Shown here one piece after another: positions 1-7,123 of a stretch of DNA of 64,000 nt. The notes under the pieces were generated by a model. It ran no database searches. It was not told where the DNA came from and saw nothing but the letters and a program-made list of their open reading frames with translations. The translations under genes and the position numbers were made by a program. Every line of letters starts with the position of its first letter. Position 1 is the first letter of the stretch. Origin of the DNA: Christensenella sp. UBA4379 (GTDB lineage Bacteria > Bacillota > Clostridia > Christensenellales > Aristaeellaceae); the NCBI GenBank assembly GCA_002391225.1, contig DGRV01000051.1:1-64000 (forward strand). The letters run 5' to 3'.

Positions 1-90
1 CTGCTGGAAAGGGGCACTTTATTCGCATTCTCCGCCAGTTGTTTCAGTCTGTCGATCAGGTCCAGCATTCTCAGTCTCACGTCTGCCATG
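1..90 (-). CDS. N-terminal fragment of a conserved small protein downstream of coaD
   Basis: Thirty codons are visible, beginning MADVRLRMLDLIDRLKQLAE and running off the left edge. The ATG at 90 is preceded by a good AAAGGAGG site seven bases away. The fragment is helical and charged. Clostridia often carry a small coiled-coil protein, loosely annotated as an ATPase-like protein, directly after coaD, and this looks like one. It follows coaD by 37 bases on the same strand and is probably cotranscribed. No function can be given from this fragment. Confidence 0.6.
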
Positions 91-127
91 TCGATTCCTC
101 CTTTGGCTGCTCAAGGGTCAACAACAA

Positions 128-616
128 TCAAGAACGTTTGAAACGGTTTTGAATTTCCTGACAGATTTCCTTTGGAACCAGGGCGGAAATATCCCCCCCG
201 AAGGATGCGATTTCCCGGACCAGGGAGGAACTGACCGCCTCCATGCCGCTGGATGCGCCCAGAAACACGGTTTCCAGGCCCGGTAGCAGTTGGGCGTTGA
301 TCTTGGCCATCCGCATCTCGCTGGTCAGGTCGTCCCCGCCGCGGAGACCGCGAACCAGTACGCGGATGTCCAGCTTTCTGCACAGCTCCGCCGTAAGTCC
401 GGTGAAGGAAACGATCTCCACGTTAGACAGGTCCGCGCAGGCCCTTTTTAAAAGGTCCACGCGTTCCTCATTGGTAAAGCTGCCCTTCTTTTCCGGATTG
501 ATCAGGACGCCGACATAGACTTTTTCAAACACCTTCGCCGCCCGGCGGATGATATCCATATGGCCCAGGGTAACTGGGTCAAAGCTGCCGGGATACAGGC
601 AAACGCCGCTGCGCAT
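128..616 (-). CDS. coaD: phosphopantetheine adenylyltransferase CoaD
   Basis: CoaD transfers AMP from ATP to 4'-phosphopantetheine, giving dephospho-CoA, the penultimate step of coenzyme A synthesis in the cytoplasm. The 162-residue protein has the usual family length. The nucleotidyltransferase signature GSFDPVTLGH lies at residues 10-19 with the catalytic T/HxGH histidine (His19), and the C-terminal SSSLVREIASFGGDIS motif is present. The ATG at 616 has an AGAGGAGG site seven bases upstream. It sits 23 bases after rsmD, and rsmD-coaD is a widely conserved pair in Firmicutes. Confidence 0.97.
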   Translation of the reverse strand: MRSGVCLYPGSFDPVTLGHMDIIRRAAKVFEKVYVGVLINPEKKGSFTNEERVDLLKRACADLSNVEIVSFTGLTAELCRKLDIRVLVRGLRGGDDLTSEMRMAKINAQLLPGLETVFLGASSGMEAVSSSLVREIASFGGDISALVPKEICQEIQNRFKRS

Positions 617-639
617 GAAAAGCGCCTCCTCTTGTGGGG

Positions 640-1185
640 CTATTCCTTTTCGTAAAAGGTCAGACAGGTGTCTCGGTATTTCCGGGTGGACAAAAGCCGA
701 AGGCCTGGGATTTCCGGAGCCTGGTTGGAAGCCGCGTGCTCCAGGACCGCCTTCCCGCCCGGGCGGAGCAGAGGGCCTGCCGCGATACGGGTAAGCACGT
801 CCGTCATGTCCAGCTTGTACGGCGGGTCCAGAAAAACAAGATCAAAGGTCCGTTGTTCCTTTTCCAGCCGATCCAGGGCATTTTGGTCCTTCATCTGAAG
901 CACCGTCACCTGATCTTCGCAGGCGAGGGTGGCGACGTTTCTTTTTATGACGGCGACGGCGTCCCGGCTCTGATCGCAGATCACAGCGGAGGAGGCGCCC
1001 CGGCTGACCGCTTCCAGCGCCACCGCGCCGCTCCCCCCGTACAGGTCCAGCATGACGATCCCTTCGATCTGCCCCTGCAGGATGTTGAATAGGGCCTCCC
1101 GCACCTGATCCAGGGTCGGCCGTGTTTCCATCCCTTTAGGAGCCTGCAGGGTCCGGGAACGGTATTTCCCACCGATGATACGCAT
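640..1185 (-). CDS. rsmD: 16S rRNA (guanine-966-N2)-methyltransferase RsmD
   Basis: This SAM-dependent methyltransferase modifies G966 of 16S rRNA during 30S assembly. The 181-residue length fits the family. It opens with the typical MRIIGGKYRSRTL, followed by the TRPTLDQVREALFN block. The SAM-binding loop LDLYGGSGAVALEA is at residues 46-59, and the catalytic DPPY tetrad, characteristic of N2-guanine methylases, is at 120-123. The ATG at 1185 overlaps the stop codon of the upstream membrane-protein gene, so the two are translationally coupled. Confidence 0.96.
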   Translation of the reverse strand: MRIIGGKYRSRTLQAPKGMETRPTLDQVREALFNILQGQIEGIVMLDLYGGSGAVALEAVSRGASSAVICDQSRDAVAVIKRNVATLACEDQVTVLQMKDQNALDRLEKEQRTFDLVFLDPPYKLDMTDVLTRIAAGPLLRPGGKAVLEHAASNQAPEIPGLRLLSTRKYRDTCLTFYEKE

Positions 1186-2012
1186 CAGACCAGTTCTTTT
1201 TGGTTGGTCTTGCGCGGGGCGGTCTTCTTCTTGAAATTGATCCCGCCGCCCTTCTTCCTGCGCCGTCTCGCGTGAGCGATCCCGCCGTGGGTCATCGCCC
1301 GGGAGCGCAGGCCGAAAATATAGCCCACCCCGTAAAAGAGGAAGGGAAGGATGGCCAGCACCGGGCTCAGCCTGTCGATCGTGAGCACGGCATCTGCGTT
1401 CCGCATGCCGACCAGGTTATAGAAGGGATACAGCAGCAGGCGGACAAAGATCCTCAGCCCGTCCACCACCGTGAAGGGGACAGAACGGTTATAATACGCC
1501 AGCGGGGCCGTGATCTCTTCCTGGGCGGAAAACGCGGACAACCAGGAAGGCAGGGCCTGCAGCGAATAGGTGTTCTTCTTGGCAAACAGGGCGTAGGCCA
1601 GACAGACCAGCAGGATCGGCAGAAGGCCGAAAAACACGGTGAAGAAACCCTTGAGGGGATGAAAGCAGTGATCCTTATCCGCTTTGCTGATCGTTTCCCC
1701 CGACTGCTGATGGGCGTACTGGATTTCAGCAAAAGCGACGTCGCTGTCCCCCATTTTGAGGCCGTCCAGATACAGAAGCATCGCATAAACGCCCAGCAGG
1801 GCCCCGTTGAGCACGATGCGCAGGAAGGCACTGCCGGTTACGTTGAACACGGTGCCGACAAAGATGTTCAGCACCAGAAAAATCAGCGCGTAGCCCATGA
1901 GCTTAAGGCCGCGCTTTGCGCAAAGCGCGCTCACAGGATTGCCCTTCAGATAGGGCTTATATACCGGTTTAATCTTTTTACTTCTGCTTTTCATGGGCTT
2001 TTTCGTTTCCAT
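1185..2012 (-). CDS. hypothetical multi-pass membrane protein
   Basis: I do not recognise this 275-residue protein. It has a very basic N terminus (residues 1-30), about five hydrophobic segments (roughly 35-60, 65-85, 118-142, 180-200 and 222-240), and a highly basic C-terminal tail with an ARRRRKKGGG patch. The topology suggests an integral membrane protein with cytoplasmic basic ends that could contact RNA or phospholipid. Its stop overlaps the rsmD start and it lies 14 bases after the ACT-domain gene, so it belongs to a small operon. Function unknown. Confidence 0.75.
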   Translation of the reverse strand: METKKPMKSRSKKIKPVYKPYLKGNPVSALCAKRGLKLMGYALIFLVLNIFVGTVFNVTGSAFLRIVLNGALLGVYAMLLYLDGLKMGDSDVAFAEIQYAHQQSGETISKADKDHCFHPLKGFFTVFFGLLPILLVCLAYALFAKKNTYSLQALPSWLSAFSAQEEITAPLAYYNRSVPFTVVDGLRIFVRLLLYPFYNLVGMRNADAVLTIDRLSPVLAILPFLFYGVGYIFGLRSRAMTHGGIAHARRRRKKGGGINFKKKTAPRKTNQKELV

Positions 2013-2026
2013 CGTTCAATAAACCT

Positions 2027-2440
2027 TTATGAAATCTCGGAGAGGCAGGTAAAGCCGTTCTCAGTCAGATAAGCGGCGCTGTGCTCCGGGTCCAGCACGC
2101 CCAGCACCAGGGCTTTTTCCTGCTTGGTACTGAACACGTACAAATATTCGATGTCCGTGTTGGTGTTGTTCAGGGCTTCCAGCACCTTGCCGACCCCATC
2201 CGCCCCGTCCGGTACGCGGACACAGAGCACGTCCGTCAGGCAGGCGGAATACTGGTTGTCCTGCAGAAGGCGCAGCGCCTTCTCGCTGTCTGAAACGATG
2301 GCGCGGAATACGCCGTAGCGGGAAGTATCCGCCAGGGTGCCGGCTTCCATGATGATGCCGCCGCGGCCGAGCAGCTGCGTCAGGTCCGCCAAAGTTCCCT
2401 GATTGTTTTTAAGAAACACGGAAAGCTGTTTCATCAACAT
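2027..2440 (-). CDS. tandem ACT-domain protein
   Basis: This 137-residue protein is built of two ACT folds. The first begins MLMKQLSVFLKNNQGTLADL, the usual ACT strand with a glycine turn, and the second lies near residues 70-137. Stand-alone double-ACT proteins of this size bind amino acids and act as small sensors; the ligand cannot be told here. The start at 2440 was chosen because a GGAGG lies nine bases upstream and the promoter -10 box at 2473-2478 rules out a longer N terminus. The gene begins a minus-strand unit continuing into the membrane protein, rsmD and coaD. Confidence 0.85.
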   Translation of the reverse strand: MLMKQLSVFLKNNQGTLADLTQLLGRGGIIMEAGTLADTSRYGVFRAIVSDSEKALRLLQDNQYSACLTDVLCVRVPDGADGVGKVLEALNNTNTDIEYLYVFSTKQEKALVLGVLDPEHSAAYLTENGFTCLSEIS

Positions 2441-2472
2441 CGTGTTTGTCCTCCATGTCGGGGTTTTGTACA

Positions 2473-2502
2473 ATTATAGCACGTATTCCCAGGCTGATTC
2501 AA
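2473..2502 (-). promoter_or_regulatory. promoter of the ACT-domain gene
   Basis: Read on the minus strand: -35 TTGAAT (2497-2502), an 18-base spacer, then a perfect TATAAT (2473-2478) with the extended TGC before it. Transcription would start near 2467, about 27 bases before the chosen ATG. It separates this small operon from trmD. Confidence 0.7.
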
Positions 2503-2528
2503 CCATATGCAGCAAAAAAACCGGATGA

Positions 2529-3278
2529 TCAGATATCGGACGGAAAGCCTTCCTCCGTAAGCTCCGCCAGCTCCCTTCGTTCGGCGTCCGTCAGGGGCGC
2601 TTTGTCCAGAAGGTCCGGGCGGAGCCGGGCCGTCCTCAGGATGGACTGCCGTCTTCTCCAGGCGGCGATCTTCGCGTGATCGCCGCTTAAAAGGACAGCG
2701 GGCACTTCCTCCCCTTCAAACACGCGCGGCCTGGTATACTGGGGGTATTCCAGCAGACCGCTTGCAGAAAAGCTTTCGTCCACCGCGCTGTCCGCGCTGC
2801 CCAGCACCCCGGGCAGGAGCCTTGCAATGCAGTCCGTCACCGCCAGCGCGGCCAGCTCTCCTCCTGTCAGAATAAAATCCCCCAGGGAGATCTCCAGGTC
2901 AATGTAGTGGTCCAGCACCCGCTGATCCACACCCTCGTAATGGCCGCAAAGCAGCACCAGCTCCTCCTCCCGGGACAGCTGTTCCGCCAGCTCCTGACGG
3001 AAAGGGACCCCGCAGGGGCCTAAAAAAATCCTTTTCCCTGAAAAATGATCCCCGCAGACGGACTGAAACGCGGCAGCGATGGGCTGCGGGGTCATCAGCA
3101 TGCCCGCCCCGCCGCCGAAGGGATAGTCGTCCGTATTCTTGTGCTTGGCATCCGAAAAGGGGCGGATATCGACGACACGAACGTCCAGCAGCCCGGCCTT
3201 TCTTGCCCGGCCGAGGATGCTCTCCCCAAGGACGGCCTCGCACATCTGGGGAAAAATGGTCAGCAGGGTGATTTTCAT
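2529..3278 (-). CDS. trmD: tRNA (guanine-37-N1)-methyltransferase TrmD
   Basis: TrmD methylates G37 of tRNAs that read CNN codons, preventing +1 frameshifts. The 249-residue protein begins MKITLLTIFPQM. It has the SPOUT-fold landmarks DDYPFGGGAGM (residues 50-60), CGHYEGVD (111-118) and LGDFILTGGE (132-141), which form the trefoil knot that binds SAM. The ATG at 3278 overlaps the rimM stop in an ATGA junction, the classic coupling in this operon. A longer frame exists upstream but lies inside rimM. Confidence 0.97.
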   Translation of the reverse strand: MKITLLTIFPQMCEAVLGESILGRARKAGLLDVRVVDIRPFSDAKHKNTDDYPFGGGAGMLMTPQPIAAAFQSVCGDHFSGKRIFLGPCGVPFRQELAEQLSREEELVLLCGHYEGVDQRVLDHYIDLEISLGDFILTGGELAALAVTDCIARLLPGVLGSADSAVDESFSASGLLEYPQYTRPRVFEGEEVPAVLLSGDHAKIAAWRRRQSILRTARLRPDLLDKAPLTDAERRELAELTEEGFPSDI

Positions 3279-3796
3279 TCGTACACCGCCACTTCCGGCA
3301 GTCTGGCCTCGTTCAGGACGATGCGGCCCGCTTCCGGGTCCACCTCGCTTAAGACGAATTTCATCATCGCCACGAGCAGACTGCCTTTCTTCGTCCCGAT
3401 CACCAGCACGGGATTGGGGCCGGTCAGCAGCACATCCCGAAGGACGCCGATGTCCGTTCCCTGGTCTCCGGTAACCCGGCAGCCGATGAGGTCGCACACG
3501 AACCATTCCCCTTCTGGCAATTCACGCGCCTGGGAGCGGGAAAGGGACAGGATGCTTCCCCTCTGGGCTTCGGCTTCGTTTCTGGTCTTTACGCCGTTCA
3601 GGCGCAGATACACAAAGCCGTCCCGCACGGAAACGTCTGATATTTGAGCCTCTTCGTATACGTCGCCCTTGCGGACGTAGAGGTTTTTCAGTTCAAGAAA
3701 GCGCTCCGGCGCTTCGGTGTCCGGCCGGACCTTCACCAGGCCCTCGATGCCCTGGGGACGGAGCACCTCGCCCACGTCAATGTATTTTGACAGCAT
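3275..3796 (-). CDS. rimM: 16S rRNA maturation factor RimM
   Basis: RimM helps mature the 30S head by binding ribosomal protein S19. The 173 residues contain the N-terminal barrel starting MLSKYIDVGEVLRPQGIEG and a C-terminal PRC barrel from about residue 95 (GEWFVCDLIGCRV). It lies between khpA and trmD as in most Firmicutes. A GAGGAAA site precedes the ATG at 3796, and a terminator-like hairpin (3814-3843) lies just upstream of that site. Confidence 0.95.
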   Translation of the reverse strand: MLSKYIDVGEVLRPQGIEGLVKVRPDTEAPERFLELKNLYVRKGDVYEEAQISDVSVRDGFVYLRLNGVKTRNEAEAQRGSILSLSRSQARELPEGEWFVCDLIGCRVTGDQGTDIGVLRDVLLTGPNPVLVIGTKKGSLLVAMMKFVLSEVDPEAGRIVLNEARLPEVAVYE

Positions 3797-3813
3797 GACT
3801 TTTCCTCAAAACA

Positions 3814-3843
3814 AGGGCGGACAGCTATGCGGCCGTCCGCCCT
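3814..3843 (-). terminator. intra-operon terminator-like hairpin between khpA and rimM
   Basis: Arms AGGGCGGAC (3814-3822) and GTCCGCCCT (3835-3843) pair perfectly over nine bases around a 12-base loop. On the minus strand the stem is followed by TTGTTTTG. It fills the short gap between khpA and rimM and could act as a partial terminator or processing site that sets the ratio of ribosomal protein to rRNA-modification transcripts. Confidence 0.55.
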
Positions 3844-3847
3844 ATGA

Positions 3848-4075
3848 TTACTGAATTTCCACAAAAACCGGTTTGCCGTCCTTGGCAGTCGCCGCTTTGA
3901 CCACAGTACGCACCGCCTTGGCAATGCGGCCCTGTTTTCCGATGACCTTGCCCATGTCTTCCGCCGCCACGTTCAGTTCGAGAATCACGGCGTCCGGGCC
4001 TTCTGTCGCGGTTACTTTGACCTGCTCAGGATGATCTACCAGGGAACGGGCCAGATACAGGACGAGTTCCTCCAT
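3848..4075 (-). CDS. khpA: KH-domain RNA-binding protein KhpA (YlqC)
   Basis: This 75-residue protein is a single KH domain with the RNA-binding GxxG loop in GKVIGKQGR at residues 42-50. KhpA family proteins, usually paired with KhpB/EloR, bind RNA and affect cell elongation and division in Gram-positive bacteria. Its position directly after rpsP is conserved. The ATG at 4075 lies 26 bases after the rpsP stop. Confidence 0.95.
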   Translation of the reverse strand: MEELVLYLARSLVDHPEQVKVTATEGPDAVILELNVAAEDMGKVIGKQGRIAKAVRTVVKAATAKDGKPVFVEIQ

Positions 4076-4101
4076 TTGATTTCTCCTATCTGCCGCGCGA
4101 C

Positions 4102-4347
4102 TTAGCCTTCGATCACGCCGCTCCTCTTGAGCAGAATCCGGACAGAGTCAGTGGGCTGAGCGCCCTTCTTCATCCAATCCAGGGCTTTTACCTTGTCGAT
4201 CTTAATATCGGAAGGCTTCTTCATCGGATCGTAATAACCGATTTCTTCGATGAAACGGCCGTCACGGGGAGAGCGTTCATCAGCAACAACGACACGGTAG
4301 AAGGGCTTTTTCTTCATGCCCATTCTCTTGAGACGAATTTTGACCAT
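4102..4347 (-). CDS. rpsP: 30S ribosomal protein S16
   Basis: The 81-residue protein starts [20 protein letters not shown] and continues through [20 protein letters not shown], the invariant S16 block, so the assignment is certain. S16 binds 16S rRNA and is needed for 30S assembly. AGGAGG precedes the ATG at 4347. The gene sits between ffh and khpA in the conserved order. Confidence 0.98.
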   Translation of the reverse strand: MVKIRLKRMGMKKKPFYRVVVADERSPRDGRFIEEIGYYDPMKKPSDIKIDKVKALDWMKKGAQPTDSVRILLKRSGVIEG

Positions 4348-4359
4348 GGAATGATTCCT

Positions 4360-4396
4360 CCTAAAAATATATCGGTATCATACTGCTATGATAACC
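4360..4396 (-). terminator. possible attenuator hairpin between ffh and rpsP
   Basis: Read on the minus strand, GGTTATCAT (4388-4396) can pair with ATGATACC (4374-4381) apart from one bulged base. It is followed by GATATATTTTT. A weak hairpin with a T-run in this place could lower read-through from ffh into rpsP or protect a processed rpsP end. The stem is short and AT-rich, so the call is tentative. Confidence 0.35.
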
Positions 4397-4401
4397 TCGG
4401 T

Positions 4402-5739
4402 TTAGTGTTTGCCCATGGAACGAAGCTGGCGGAATGCCTGGCGCTTGTTCCCCATCATGGATTTGACCATCTGGCGGGCCTGCTCATACTGACGGATCAG
4501 CTGGTTGACGTCCTGCACGGTCACGCCCGCACCCATCGCGATGCGCTTCCTGCGCGAAGCGTTCAGGATTTCGGGGCGGTGCCTTTCCTGGGGCGTCATG
4601 CTGCGGATGATGGCTTCCGGCTTCTTCATCACGTCGTCGCTGATTTCGACATCCTTGAGCTTGGAGCCGATGCCCGGGAGCATCCCCAGCACGCTCTGGA
4701 GGCTGCCCATCTTCTTCATCTGCTGCATCTGTTCCAGATAATCTTCCAGATCCAGATCCGTGGGCGCTTTCTGCTTGGTCTTGGCTTCCTTCGCGGCGTT
4801 CTTCAGGTCATAGGCTTCCGTCGCTTTTTCGATCAGCGTCATCATGTCGCCCATGCCCAGGATGCGGGACGCCATCCGGTCCGGATGGAAGGGCTCCAGG
4901 TCAGACAGCTTTTCGCCGACGCCGGCGAACTTGATGGGCTTGCCGGTCACCGCGCGGACGGATAAAGCAGCGCCACCGCGGGCGTCGCCGTCCAGCTTGG
5001 TCACGATCACGCCGTCGATGTTCAAAAGATCGTTAAAGGACTTGGCCACGTTGACGGCGTCCTGGCCGGTCATCGCGTCGACCACCAGCAGGATTTCCTG
5101 GGGATGGACGGATTCCTTCATCCGGCGCAGCTCGTCCATCAGCTGCTCGTCCACGTGAAGGCGGCCGGCGGTATCGATGATCACCACGTCCTGGCCGTAG
5201 TAGCGGGCGTAATCTACGGCTTCCTTCGCCGTTTTGACCGGGTCCTGCGTTCCTTTTTCAAACACCGGCACACCGACCTGCTGGCCCACGATCTGCAGCT
5301 GAGAGATGGCGGCCGGGCGGTAAATATCGCACGCCGCGAGCAGGGGTTTTTTATTCTGCTTGAGCATGTTCAGGGCGAGCTTTCCGGCCATGGTGGTTTT
5401 ACCGGCGCCCTGCAGGCCGCAGAGCATGTAGATGGTCGGGACGCTGGGCGACCAGGTCAGCTTGGCGACAGAGCCGCCCATCAGCTTGGTCAGTTCCTCG
5501 TTGACGATTTTGATGAACTGCTGGCCGGGGTTCAGCGTGGAGATGACCTTCTCGCCGATCGACCGTTCAGTGACCTGCTTGATAAAATCCTTGACGACCG
5601 TGTAGTTGACGTCCGCTTCCAGCAGCGCCATCCGCACGTCCCGCATGGCATCCTTGATGTTCTGTTCGCTGATCTTTCCTTTGCCGGTCAGCTTGCGGAA
5701 AGCCCCCTGCAGTTTTTCGGAAAGGCCTTCAAACGCCAT
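4402..5739 (-). CDS. ffh: signal recognition particle GTPase Ffh
   Basis: Ffh is the protein subunit of SRP; with the 4.5S/6S RNA it brings ribosomes making membrane proteins to FtsY. The 445 residues hold the N domain (1-95), the G domain with P-loop GLQGAGKTT (108-116), a DTAGR motif near 190 and TKLDGDARGGAALS near 246-259, and a methionine-rich M domain (about 300-445) with LGMLPGIG. The C terminus, ending RQLRSMGKH, is slightly shorter than in some species but complete. It overlaps the ylxM stop by 11 bases. Confidence 0.97.
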   Translation of the reverse strand: MAFEGLSEKLQGAFRKLTGKGKISEQNIKDAMRDVRMALLEADVNYTVVKDFIKQVTERSIGEKVISTLNPGQQFIKIVNEELTKLMGGSVAKLTWSPSVPTIYMLCGLQGAGKTTMAGKLALNMLKQNKKPLLAACDIYRPAAISQLQIVGQQVGVPVFEKGTQDPVKTAKEAVDYARYYGQDVVIIDTAGRLHVDEQLMDELRRMKESVHPQEILLVVDAMTGQDAVNVAKSFNDLLNIDGVIVTKLDGDARGGAALSVRAVTGKPIKFAGVGEKLSDLEPFHPDRMASRILGMGDMMTLIEKATEAYDLKNAAKEAKTKQKAPTDLDLEDYLEQMQQMKKMGSLQSVLGMLPGIGSKLKDVEISDDVMKKPEAIIRSMTPQERHRPEILNASRRKRIAMGAGVTVQDVNQLIRQYEQARQMVKSMMGNKRQAFRQLRSMGKH

Positions 5740-6103
5740 ATTGTTCCTCCTCGCTCAGAAGCTTCTTAAGTTCCGCCAGAATTTCCTCTTTCGCGGCCCG
5801 TCCTGACGTTTCTACCGGCAGGGCCTCAACCTTTTCGCAGAGCTTTCTGAGTTCTTTTTGTCTGTTCTCGGACGCGGACGCCCAGTGAAGCTTTTCCTCC
5901 GCCGCCGACAGGGTGAGTATCGCGCGGTTCAGCGTATCGTATACGCTCTGGCGGCTGACCGCGTACTGCTGGGCGATCTCCGTCAGGGAATAATCCTCGT
6001 CGCAGTAGAGCTTCAGCATTTTCGACTGATTCTCCGTCAGCAGCGGGCCGTAATACCCGTTCAGCAGAGCGGCTTCTACCTTTTTTTCCATCAGATCGCG
6101 CAT
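5729..6103 (-). CDS. ylxM: YlxM/UPF0122 helix-turn-helix protein
   Basis: This 124-residue protein has a sigma-70 region 4-like helix-turn-helix near residues 37-60 (LTEIAQQYAVSRQSVYDTLN), preceded by the family's TENQSKMLKLYCDEDYS block. YlxM is almost always next to ffh and is thought to tune the SRP pathway, possibly as an SRP component. The ATG at 6103 was chosen for its GGAGG seven bases upstream. The reading frame stays open further upstream, but that part covers the promoter. A HTH protein behind a promoter with paired palindromes raises the possibility of autoregulation. Confidence 0.9.
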   Translation of the reverse strand: MRDLMEKKVEAALLNGYYGPLLTENQSKMLKLYCDEDYSLTEIAQQYAVSRQSVYDTLNRAILTLSAAEEKLHWASASENRQKELRKLCEKVEALPVETSGRAAKEEILAELKKLLSEEEQYGV

Positions 6104-6118
6104 CGAAACGCCTCCGCC

Positions 6119-6191
6119 CGTCAAGGATTTTCCCTTGACAGCGGATATATTAACGCAGGATCGTCTTTTTGTCAAGGATTTTTCCTTGACA
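6119..6191 (-). promoter_or_regulatory. ylxM-ffh promoter flanked by two palindromic operators
   Basis: On the minus strand, -35 TTGACA (6170-6175) and -10 TAATAT (6147-6152) are 17 bases apart. The -35 lies inside a perfect palindrome (6170-6191; arms TGTCAAGG and CCTTGACA). A second copy (6119-6140; arms GTCAAGG and CCTTGAC) begins at the predicted start of transcription near 6140. The two copies are about 51 bases apart. This is the layout of a two-site repressor. Confidence 0.65.
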
Positions 6192-6275
6192 GAGAAGATT
6201 TCTTCGTTATTTATTTTGATTGAACCTGGAAAATCACTTTTCACTTTGAACGAAGAGGGCCGCTTTCGTTTCTGC

Positions 6276-6304
6276 TTGATTTTCGGCTGTGATTCTGATA
6301 CAAT
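6276..6304 (+). promoter_or_regulatory. promoter of rsfS
   Basis: TTGATT (6276-6281), a 17-base spacer and TACAAT (6299-6304) point to the plus strand, with a start near 6311 and a leader of about 80 bases before rsfS. A second TTGACA at 6309-6314, with TTTCAT 17 bases on, is a weaker alternative. Confidence 0.6.
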
Positions 6305-6393
6305 TTTATTGACAGGGAACGACAATAACCTTTTCATTCTTGACAGCATATAAAGACCAAATCGCTAAAAAACACCCAACAGGAGGTACATTC

Positions 6394-6762
6394 ATGGAAC
6401 AGGAAATGCTGGTCAAAACCATCGCGAAAGTTCTGGACGACAAAAAAGCCATCGACATCCGCGCCCTGCGCGTCGGCCATCTGACCGTAATCACGGATTA
6501 TATGCTGATCGCCAGCGGCCGGAACATCCTGCAGACCAAAGCGCTGGCGGAAGACGTCGAAGACAAAATGGCGGAGCTTGGCGTTCCCCTGCGCAGCCGG
6601 GAAGGCCAGCAGGAAGGCCGCTGGATCGTTCTGGACTACGGTACGGTTCTGGTTCACATTTTCCATCCCGAAGCCAGGGAATATTATCACCTGGAAAAGC
6701 TCTGGTCCGACGGCGAGAACGAAGTAGACCTCGGTCTGGATTTGGACGGTCAGGCGAAATAA
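6394..6762 (+). CDS. rsfS: ribosomal silencing factor RsfS (iojap/YbeB)
   Basis: RsfS binds L14 on free 50S subunits and blocks joining with 30S in stationary phase or starvation. The 122 residues show the family core: KKAIDIRALRVG, TDYMLIASGRN, EGQQEGRWIVLDYGTVLVHIF and AREYYHLEKLW. The ATG at 6394 has AGGAGG nine bases upstream; an earlier in-frame start lies in the leader and lacks a binding site. It is followed without a gap by an ArsC-like gene. Confidence 0.95.
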   Translation: MEQEMLVKTIAKVLDDKKAIDIRALRVGHLTVITDYMLIASGRNILQTKALAEDVEDKMAELGVPLRSREGQQEGRWIVLDYGTVLVHIFHPEAREYYHLEKLWSDGENEVDLGLDLDGQAK

Positions 6763-7119
6763 ATGAACATTCAGATCTATTTTGTCAAAAAGAATTTTGA
6801 CGTTCAGAAAGCGGAACGTTTTTTCAAGGAACGGCGGATTCCCTACCAGCTGATGGACATGAAGAAGACACCTCCCGGCCGCCGGGAGCTGCAGCTTTTC
6901 GCCCAGCAGGCCGGCGGGGCCAAGAAGCTGCTCAACGCGGAGGATATCAAGGTCCGTTCCCATCCATGCATGTATACGCCGGATGAAGACAGCATCCTCG
7001 ATTATATCGCCGCCCAGCCCGAGCTGATGATCACCCCGGTGGTGAGAAACGGGCGGAAGATCACCCTGGGCAACGGCGAAAGCGCCTGGCGCCTTTGGAC
7101 GGAGCAGGAAAAGGAGTAA
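6763..7119 (+). CDS. ArsC/Spx-family protein lacking the catalytic cysteine
   Basis: The 118 residues have the ArsC/YffB/Spx thioredoxin-like layout: a first strand IQIYFVKKNFDVQKAERFFKE, a middle KLLNAEDI block and a late cis-proline region LMITPVVRNGR, followed by a glycine-rich strand. The first loop, where arsenate reductases have an active-site Cys and Spx a CxxC, reads VKKNFDV with no cysteine. The only cysteine is in HPCMY near residue 69. It is therefore unlikely to be an arsenate reductase; a binding or regulatory role is possible. Its ATG directly follows the rsfS TAA. Confidence 0.8.
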   Translation: MNIQIYFVKKNFDVQKAERFFKERRIPYQLMDMKKTPPGRRELQLFAQQAGGAKKLLNAEDIKVRSHPCMYTPDEDSILDYIAAQPELMITPVVRNGRKITLGNGESAWRLWTEQEKE

Positions 7120-7123
7120 GTGC

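Noticed and set aside
2441..2473. Longer start for the ACT-domain protein
   Set aside because: It runs into the -10 box at 2473-2478, and the ATG at 2440 has a much better GGAGG.
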